Shown one piece after another: positions 53,544 through 58,548 of a stretch of 58,548 bases of DNA. Source of the stretch: Klebsiella pneumoniae (lineage in GTDB: Bacteria; Myxococcota_A; UBA9042); NCBI GenBank assembly GCA_945889325.1, contig CAMDBH010000013.1, positions 1-58,548 on the forward strand. Direction: 5' to 3'. Under the pieces are notes generated by a model. The model did not search any database. It saw only the letters and a list, made by a program, of their open reading frames with translations, and was not told where the DNA came from. Both the position numbers and the translations under genes were made by a program. The first letter of the stretch is position 1, and every line of letters begins with the position of its first letter.

Positions 53544-53689
53544 TGCGTTCGCTCCTCTAATTCAGCTCGCGCATTGGGCTTGCCGTCCAAATTGATTTCT
53601 TCAAAGGCAATACCGCGTTTTTGTAACAATCTTGCCGCAAACAGGCAGTAGGGGCAAACGCTGGTGCGATAAACGACGACTTGGGCCAT
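53426..53689 (-). CDS. Glutaredoxin
   Basis: The 87-residue protein has the dithiol active site CPYC (SVCPYCLFAARLL), the TVP loop (RTVPQIFIG) and the GGYTEL motif (GGYTELAALD) of Grx3-type glutaredoxins. It reduces disulfides using glutathione in the cytoplasm. ATG 53689 has GAGG seven bases upstream. Its 3' end overlaps the following lipoprotein gene by 118 bp. It is divergent from ruvX. Confidence 0.92.
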   Translation of the reverse strand: MAQVVVYRTSVCPYCLFAARLLQKRGIAFEEINLDGKPNARAELEERTQWRTVPQIFIGEHFVGGYTELAALDRSGELSALVSPSPA

Positions 53690-53777
53690 AATGCATCCTC
53701 GATCGCAACGATCGTAGCGCAAACACGGGCAATTGCCACTGCGAATGCAAAATTGCTTCGCGCTTCTGAGTATTCCG

Positions 53778-54236
53778 ATGTCGACTCTGGTGCCAGAACC
53801 GCCGCAACGGCTGAAATGGCGCGCCATGGCCATCGATTTGGGCCGTGCGCGCATGGGCTTGGCCGTCAACGACGTGGCCACTGCGATGGCGCTGCCGCAC
53901 AGCGTGGTGGAGCGCAAAGGCACCCGCGTCGATATCGCCAAACTTTTGCCGCTGCTGGACAAACTGCAAATCGACGTGCTTGTGGTGGGTTTGCCGCCGC
54001 CCAGTGACGATGGCAAGGGCTCACAGCGGCTGTGTCGGCAATTTGCCTTGGCGTTGCAAACCGCGCAAACGCGACCGGTTTGGCTCATCGATGAAGCGGG
54101 TACCACCGTACAAGCACATGAAGAGATGCGCCTTTTGGGCCTCAAAGCCGCGAGGCGCCGCATCGATGTCGACAAAATAGCCGCGGCGCGCATTCTGGAT
54201 CGCTGGCTGGCGGGTGAACCGGCCGAAACGCCATAG
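53778..54236 (+). CDS. ruvX: RuvX/YqgF-type Holliday junction resolvase homologue
   Basis: The 152-residue protein has the RNase H-like fold of YqgF: MAIDLGRARMGLAVND (first acidic motif), VVGLPPPSDDG and WLIDEAGTTVQAHE, ending with a helical IDVDKIAAARILDRWL motif. In other bacteria it acts in pre-16S rRNA 5' maturation and possibly recombination. The start ATG 53778 has only a weak GAG upstream; the longer frame to 53733 covers the promoter region shared with grx. Confidence 0.85.
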   Translation: MSTLVPEPPQRLKWRAMAIDLGRARMGLAVNDVATAMALPHSVVERKGTRVDIAKLLPLLDKLQIDVLVVGLPPPSDDGKGSQRLCRQFALALQTAQTRPVWLIDEAGTTVQAHEEMRLLGLKAARRRIDVDKIAAARILDRWLAGEPAETP

Positions 54237-54290
54237 ACGGCGCGCCGGCAAAAACAGTATGCTCGGCGCTGGCGGCAGCGAGGAAGGCAA

Positions 54291-55091
54291 GTGAGCGGAT
54301 TTCACCAAACGACAGCGGGTAAACTGGCGCTGCAAGCCGAACTCGCCAAAGCGCAACAACAAAGCGGAGCGAAGGGTCAGGCGCAAGCGCTCAAGTACGC
54401 CGATCAAAAAAAGGTCGTCTCACCCGCGGGCCACAAGCCGGACGGGCCAAAGGCGCAAAAGCACGTGGAAAAATGGGTGCAAGCGGCGCTCAATGTGGTC
54501 TTGGGTATCAAACTCAAAGTCGATGGCGTGCTTACGGGAGCCGCGCGGACCGCGTTGCTGCGTTTTCAACATGAAAATGCGCTTCCGGCCACCGGCCTCA
54601 TCGATGAGCGCACGCTGCAGGCGCTGGAAAAGCGTGTGGGTCTCAAGGCCCCGCGCGAGGGCGAACAGCATGAAATGCCCGCGTGGTTTCGCAATCTTGC
54701 CCGCGGCAAACGCAGCGATAAGCTGCAAAAACCGGACAAGAAAAAAGATCCAGACGTCGACGGTCAAGCCGTTGTGGCGCAACAGGCTGAAACGGCAGTG
54801 GAAAATGCGCAAGCGCCGCAGCGGACGTTGACGCCCGAGGCGATTTTGCAACAAGAAGCCATCCAATCGGTGGCAACGCTGGCGTTTGAGCGCGATTTTG
54901 TCGAGCAACAGCTTGAACGCACACAAAAAACCGGTGACGCGGCGCTGCACAATGGCATGCTGACTTGGTTTGCGCAGGCCCAAACTGCGGCCAATGCGCC
55001 GTGGCTGGCTAAAGTCAATGATAAAGCCCGTCTGGAGCCGGATGTAGCCGTGGCGGCCATCCGCGCCGCTTGGCTCAAAGACAACGGGTAG
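54291..55091 (+). CDS. Peptidoglycan-binding domain protein
   Basis: GTG 54291 has GGAAGG upstream. The 266-residue protein has an N-terminal Gln/Lys/Ala-rich segment. A PG_binding_1 domain lies at ~55-115 (WVQAALNVVLGIKLKVDGVL, ARTALLRFQHENALPATGLI, DERTLQALE). A long helical, charged C-terminal half follows. No signal peptide is visible, unusual for a wall-binding protein; it could be exported by another route or act within the cytoplasm. The next gene starts 7 bp later. Confidence 0.78.
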   Translation: MSGFHQTTAGKLALQAELAKAQQQSGAKGQAQALKYADQKKVVSPAGHKPDGPKAQKHVEKWVQAALNVVLGIKLKVDGVLTGAARTALLRFQHENALPATGLIDERTLQALEKRVGLKAPREGEQHEMPAWFRNLARGKRSDKLQKPDKKKDPDVDGQAVVAQQAETAVENAQAPQRTLTPEAILQQEAIQSVATLAFERDFVEQQLERTQKTGDAALHNGMLTWFAQAQTAANAPWLAKVNDKARLEPDVAVAAIRAAWLKDNG

Positions 55092-55098
55092 GATCACT

Positions 55099-55785
55099 AT
55101 GTTTAAGAATTTGTTGATGCTTCTGGTTGTTGCCGCCTGTAGTCGTGCCCCCGCACCGCAAACGGTTGAACCGGTCGAACTGGACGGCCAAACGCAGCCG
55201 ACGGAGGACGTCAAACAAACAACCGCGCAGGACAGCGCACCGGGAGCCGACGGCGTTAACGCTGCCGACGCTGCCGCCCTTGATATCGTGCTAAGTGCGG
55301 CTGCAGTCGGCGGTTTGTGGGTCGTTGATGCCAATGGTGAAGCGGTGGGTGTGCTGGTCCAGCGCGGCCATGCGGATCTGTCGACGGCGATGACCACGGA
55401 CTTGCTGCGCGATGGCGCGCTGGTGTATTCGCCAAAAGCCGGTGTATTTTTTGGCATTCAGATGTCTAGCGGCAAAGTCATCGCGCCGCGCTTGGGGGTC
55501 GGCGACGGCACCTGCAATGAAGTCGTCACGGCCGGCTACTACACCGACGACAGCTACGTCAGCGGCCAATCCTATGCCTTTGTTTACAAAGAGCAATGGT
55601 ACAAAGTGAAGGATTATCAGGCGATGATTTTTGTGCCCTGCGGCGGCACGGTCACCAATGGCCCCGACCCCAAATGTTCACCCCACAACGGATCTTGCCG
55701 CGGATTTGCCGTCAAACAAGCGGATTTGCCGCTGCCGAACCTGTTTGCCGCCCCCCTTTCGTTTGCCTGGCTCGCGCCCAAATAG
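55099..55785 (+). CDS. Predicted lipoprotein (228 aa)
   Basis: ATG 55099 opens a short signal peptide with lipobox VVAAC. An acidic Thr/Gln/Asp linker leads to a compact beta-rich domain (~70-215; VGGLWVVDANGEAVGVLVQRG). In it four Cys (GTCNEV, VPCGG, DPKCSPHNGSC) may pair. No family is recognised. It lies in a plus-strand run with the peptidoglycan-binding gene before it and another lipoprotein 8 bp after it. Confidence 0.75.
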   Translation: MFKNLLMLLVVAACSRAPAPQTVEPVELDGQTQPTEDVKQTTAQDSAPGADGVNAADAAALDIVLSAAAVGGLWVVDANGEAVGVLVQRGHADLSTAMTTDLLRDGALVYSPKAGVFFGIQMSSGKVIAPRLGVGDGTCNEVVTAGYYTDDSYVSGQSYAFVYKEQWYKVKDYQAMIFVPCGGTVTNGPDPKCSPHNGSCRGFAVKQADLPLPNLFAAPLSFAWLAPK

Positions 55786-55793
55786 AGAACTTG

Positions 55794-56378
55794 ATGAACA
55801 AGCGCATTTTTCTTTTGGCCCTGGTTTTGCCCGGTTGCAGCGGTGGCTGCGATTCGCCGCGCAAGCCGCCGCAGCCGATGGCTGCGCCCGCGCCCGCAGC
55901 GCCGCCTGCACCTGCGGTTGCGCCGCAACCGCCTGATCTCAATGCAACAGTTGAGCATGAGTTGAATCTTCAGTTGCCCGAGCGCCGCTCCGGCGTGGTG
56001 CTGCCCGGGCTGCAAACTTTGCCTTACCGCCGTTTGCGCGAATTCGATCCGGCCAAGAACCTGGTGCTGCGCGTGACGCAGCGCGGCCTGTCGATCTTGG
56101 AAAAAGCCCTACCAATCGAACAGTTGCAAAATGAGCAGGCCTTGACGGAAATCCTGCGCTGGGCCCAAGGGCAGTGGGCGACGCGCACGGGGCTGGCGCC
56201 GATTCGCTTGGTGCTTGTTGCGGATAAGTCCATGCAACCGCAACAGATGGCGGTGTTGCGTCGTGTCGCGCTGACAACCGGTACATGGCGACTTGTGGCG
56301 TTGGCGCGGGACGGTGAGGTGCTGGTTGAACTGGCGCTCAATCCGCCGCCCGAACGGCGGCCGGAGACGGTCAAATAA
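55794..56378 (+). CDS. Predicted lipoprotein with Pro/Ala linker (194 aa)
   Basis: ATG 55794 begins MNKRIFLLALVLPGC, a short signal with lipobox. Two more Cys follow at once (SGGCDSP). A Pro/Ala-rich linker (~25-50) leads to a helical and beta domain (LRRVALTTGTWRLVALARDG, EVLVELALNPP). No function is recognised. It is the last gene of the plus-strand run and is convergent with the next lipoprotein gene. Confidence 0.72.
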   Translation: MNKRIFLLALVLPGCSGGCDSPRKPPQPMAAPAPAAPPAPAVAPQPPDLNATVEHELNLQLPERRSGVVLPGLQTLPYRRLREFDPAKNLVLRVTQRGLSILEKALPIEQLQNEQALTEILRWAQGQWATRTGLAPIRLVLVADKSMQPQQMAVLRRVALTTGTWRLVALARDGEVLVELALNPPPERRPETVK

Positions 56379-56416
56379 TCAAAAGTCGCATTTGAATGGG
56401 CGAAGCAATCGGACGG

Positions 56417-57160
56417 CTATTTCTTGCCGTCTTCGCCCACACGCACGAATTGATCGGGTGTGCCGTCGGCGTTGGTGTCCTTGCCGACTTTGACCAGATT
56501 GCCTTTGGTATAATATTCCCACACATCGACCACACCGTCGCCGTTGGTGTCGCGGCGGCGTTCGACCAAGCGGTTGATCGGTTTGCCGTCGTCGGTGGTC
56601 GTCATTTGGTAGTATTTCCACGTGTCGACTTTGCCGTCGAAGCCCAAATCTTGCTCGACCAGTGTCAAGTTGCCGTCTTTGTAGTGATTGGTCGAGTCGA
56701 CGCGGCCGTCGAAGTCGAGATCCAATTCCTCACGGACCTTTTGTTCCTTGCCCGCTTCGCCTTCGTAATATTCAACAATATCAATACGTTGGTCGAAATT
56801 GATGTCCATTTCCTTGCGAATCAGCGTGCGCTTGGGTCCTTTGGTCACCTTCGGTTCTTTGGCGTCTTTGCCGTCTTTGCCCTCTTCGGTCGCTGCAGGT
56901 GCAGTCATCTCCGCCAAACGATAGAACTTAAACACGTCCGGCTTGCCGTCGTTGTTGATGTCCACCCGCTCGATCATGGTGTTGCCGTCGGTTTCAACCT
57001 GCACGGGCGCTGTGTTGGCCGTGCCGGCTCCGCTTTCCGCGCCTTTTTCCGCGCCTTCGGCGGCTTTGTCGGCCGCTTTTGTTTGCTCCTTGGAGCCACC
57101 GCAGGCGTTGAGCTGCACAAGCGCCGAAAAAACAACAACAATCTTGAAAAAATTCTTCAT
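56417..57160 (-). CDS. Lipoprotein with six Asp-rich calcium-binding-like repeats
   Basis: The 247-residue protein has lipobox LNAC and a Lys/Ala/Glu linker. Six repeats follow of the form D-x-[ND]-x-D-G-x-x-D plus an aromatic pair: DINNDGKPDVFKFY, DINFDQRIDIVEYY, DLDFDGRVDSTNHY, DLGFDGKVDTWKYY, DTNGDGVVDVWEYY and DTNADGTPDQF. Such loops bind calcium in dockerins and thrombospondin type 3 repeats; calcium binding here is inferred. The regular spacing and the YY motif suggest a repeated beta-hairpin. It has a clear promoter at 57206-57234. Confidence 0.85.
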   Translation of the reverse strand: MKNFFKIVVVFSALVQLNACGGSKEQTKAADKAAEGAEKGAESGAGTANTAPVQVETDGNTMIERVDINNDGKPDVFKFYRLAEMTAPAATEEGKDGKDAKEPKVTKGPKRTLIRKEMDINFDQRIDIVEYYEGEAGKEQKVREELDLDFDGRVDSTNHYKDGNLTLVEQDLGFDGKVDTWKYYQMTTTDDGKPINRLVERRRDTNGDGVVDVWEYYTKGNLVKVGKDTNADGTPDQFVRVGEDGKK

Positions 57161-57172
57161 TGGCCATCATCC

Positions 57173-57400
57173 GTGTCGCGGGCGCAAACCCGCCTCGTTG
57201 CTGGCAATGTACGTCAGCGCGGCGGATCGGTCAAGGACAACCAGCAGCTTGCCGACTACCTTGCCAACATCTCTACACAATTGCACCAAACGCTGTTGTT
57301 GGCCTTCACGCCGGAAATACCCCAGCGTCACCAAATGTTGAACGCATTGCGCCCAAAGCTGGCCAAAATTGGATATCGCCGCGATTTTGCGTTAGCGTAG
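57173..57400 (+). CDS. Possible small protein (75 aa)
   Basis: From GTG 57173 the frame gives a charged, partly helical peptide (NQQLADYLANISTQLHQTLL, FTPEIPQRHQMLNALRPKLA) that looks more protein-like than nearby frames and stops 27 bp before the next gene. There is no SD and a minus-strand promoter runs through it, so it may be chance. No domain is recognised. Confidence 0.35.
   Translation: MSRAQTRLVAGNVRQRGGSVKDNQQLADYLANISTQLHQTLLLAFTPEIPQRHQMLNALRPKLAKIGYRRDFALA
57206..57234 (-). promoter_or_regulatory. Sigma-70 promoter for the repeat lipoprotein at 56417
   Basis: TTGACC (57234-57229) and TACATT (57211-57206) are 17 bases apart, 46 bases before the ATG at 57160. It lies inside the small plus-strand frame 57173-57400. 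Confidence 0.6.
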
Positions 57401-57427
57401 CGCTTGGGTTCAGAGGAAAAGGATCGG

Positions 57428-58399
57428 ATGATTAGCAGAAATTACAAGCACTGGTCCTGGTTCGCCGTGCTGGCGTTCCTCCTACAAACGACATATGCCT
57501 GCAAAAAGTCGGCCAACAAGCCGGCCATGGAGGCCGTGGACCCGGCCGGCAAGCAGCCGCCGGTTGTGCCGCGTGCAGCCAAAGCCGGTGACAAAGCGAA
57601 GGATCCAGCCGCAGCCAAAGCGGCCGAAGCCAAGAACAAAGCGCCCGAACTCGCCAAGGCAGCCGACCCACGCGGCGGCGAACGCGGCCGACCGGCGACT
57701 TTGCCGGCCGAAGCCACGGCCAATAGCGCGGCCAAGGCGCCGCCACCTGCCGCCGCACCGACGCTTGTCGCGCAACCGGTGCCCGCTGCGGCACCGACAC
57801 CCGTACCAGCCCCCCGACTGGCGCCTGAGCCGAGAGCTAAGATCGAAGAAGTCCACCGAGGTGGCGACGACGCCACCGGTGGCCGCCCAGCGGGCGGCGG
57901 CCTCGATCGCCATGCACCTGAAGCGATCCCAGAGGCGCCCAAGGTTGCGGACGTGCCCCGTCCAACGGAAGCGCCTAGCGGTGAACCACCATTGGACATC
58001 ATGGGTTACATTTCAATTCAGGATTTGGAACTGGTGATCGGCGGCAAGGCGAAATTTCGCCGCGCCGATTTGGTCGGCGTCGCGCCGTCGCCGAACTACA
58101 ACGCCTTGTTTTACGAGCCGGAAAAAGGCGATCAATTTGGCGTGGCGCTGCAAGTTTGGCGCGACCCGAACGTGGCCGAGAGCCGCACCCGCTTCAACAC
58201 GATGCGCAACACATACAGCAACGTCGTGGCGACAAAAGCGGTGACAGAACAGGGCTTTCGCTCGTTTTACGGCAACGTCGTCACCTTGGTGTTTGCCCAC
58301 CAGACCCGACCGCTGATCGCCGCCATCTCCTGCGGCAAAATCTGCACTGCCGACATGATCATTGAGTTGGCGTCGCGTGTGTCGCAAAGGCTGCGGTAA
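57428..58399 (+). CDS. Predicted lipoprotein with long Ala/Pro/Lys linker (323 aa)
   Basis: ATG 57428 has AAGGA four bases upstream. The signal peptide ends in the lipobox TTYAC. Residues ~28-190 are low-complexity Ala/Pro/Lys/Glu, a flexible spacer. The folded part (~195-323; ISIQDLELVIGGKAKFRRAD, GVALQVWRDPNVAESRTRF, VVTLVFAHQTRPLIAAIS, with a CGKIC pair) may be a small binding domain; no family is recognised. The layout suggests a domain held off the membrane by the spacer. Confidence 0.72.
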   Translation: MISRNYKHWSWFAVLAFLLQTTYACKKSANKPAMEAVDPAGKQPPVVPRAAKAGDKAKDPAAAKAAEAKNKAPELAKAADPRGGERGRPATLPAEATANSAAKAPPPAAAPTLVAQPVPAAAPTPVPAPRLAPEPRAKIEEVHRGGDDATGGRPAGGGLDRHAPEAIPEAPKVADVPRPTEAPSGEPPLDIMGYISIQDLELVIGGKAKFRRADLVGVAPSPNYNALFYEPEKGDQFGVALQVWRDPNVAESRTRFNTMRNTYSNVVATKAVTEQGFRSFYGNVVTLVFAHQTRPLIAAISCGKICTADMIIELASRVSQRLR

Positions 58400-58548
58400 C
58401 AGGGCTATCGCAAGAACGATCACGGGGCGTTAGGCTGAGGCCGCGGGCAATAATCGAAGAAAACCTCAATCGCGGCAACGCGTTGGACTGAAGTCCACCG
58501 CTACAGTTCGAGATGTCCCTCCGGGACAGGACGCGAGCGCTGCCCAGA
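58400..58548. repeat. Right-edge intergenic with small hairpins
   Basis: Beyond the last gene the sequence holds TGGACTGAAGTCCA (58484-58497) and GTCCCTCCGGGAC (58515-58527). These are perfect small hairpins in the style of the clusters at 6416-6680 and 12414-12540. It is cut by the window end, so its extent is unknown. Confidence 0.45.

Noticed and set aside
1..58548. tRNA, rRNA, CRISPR array or prophage
   Set aside because: No T-loop or acceptor pattern, no rRNA-like stretch, no regularly spaced direct repeats and no phage structural or integrase genes were seen by eye.

Overview
The window looks like a chromosomal segment of a Gram-negative bacterium of the Myxococcota/Bradymonadota (former deltaproteobacterial) type. 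The evidence is gene content: about twenty predicted lipoproteins, several very large cysteine-rich secreted proteins of the kind common in those groups, three Hanks-type Ser/Thr kinases (one with a PEGA tail), an NtrC-type regulator and a FadL-type outer-membrane porin. GTG and TTG starts are unusually frequent and most are backed by a well-placed Shine-Dalgarno (SD) sequence. Genus and species cannot be told from the sequence alone. No rRNA, tRNA, CRISPR array, prophage or transposase was recognised.

Layout. 1-344: the N-terminus of an Asp-rich lipoprotein running off the left edge. 345-924: mostly non-coding, hairpin-rich. 925-5457: NtrC-family regulator and RNase E/G, with a strong hairpin in the rne leader. 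5458-7061: a long gene-poor stretch ending in a structured repeat (copy 1) and tandem repeats. 7062-8350: a DUF1801 protein and a frameshifted lgt-like gene. 8570-15426: two giant Cys-rich lipoproteins around an alpha/beta hydrolase and an inverted second copy of the structured repeat. 15547-22651: GNAT enzyme, lipoproteins, FadL-type porin, fibrinogen-like surface protein and M15 peptidase. 22632-29417: glutaminyl-tRNA synthetase, a small membrane protein, and an operon of two propeller-like lipoproteins with a beta-barrel protein. 29606-36260: exonuclease III, a membrane Ser/Thr kinase and a third giant Cys-rich lipoprotein. 36451-43968: fatty acid desaturase, small Cys-rich lipoprotein, spermidine synthase, a kinase-TolB-TPR protein, and E1beta plus E2 of a 2-oxoacid dehydrogenase. 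44072-48279: ECF sigma, anti-sigma, secreted protein, TPR/PEGA protein and FGE-like lipoprotein. 53689-48337 (minus): glutaredoxin, lipoprotein, aspartate kinase, lipoprotein, thymidylate kinase and PEGA Ser/Thr kinase, tightly packed. 53778-58399: RuvX, a peptidoglycan-binding protein and several lipoproteins. The right edge holds more small hairpins.

How it fits together. Housekeeping genes (rne, glnS, xthA, speE, lysC, tmk, ruvX, oxoacid dehydrogenase) are interleaved with a large cell-surface repertoire and with envelope signalling. The most unusual signal is not a protein: a ~180-bp repeat present in two inverted copies 5.4 kb apart, whose hairpin arms changed together so that base pairing is kept, embedded in arrays of tiny hairpins. 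Several apparent gene defects (lgt-like, 18.0 kb, 21.67 kb) sit at short homopolymers and could be assembly indels rather than biology.
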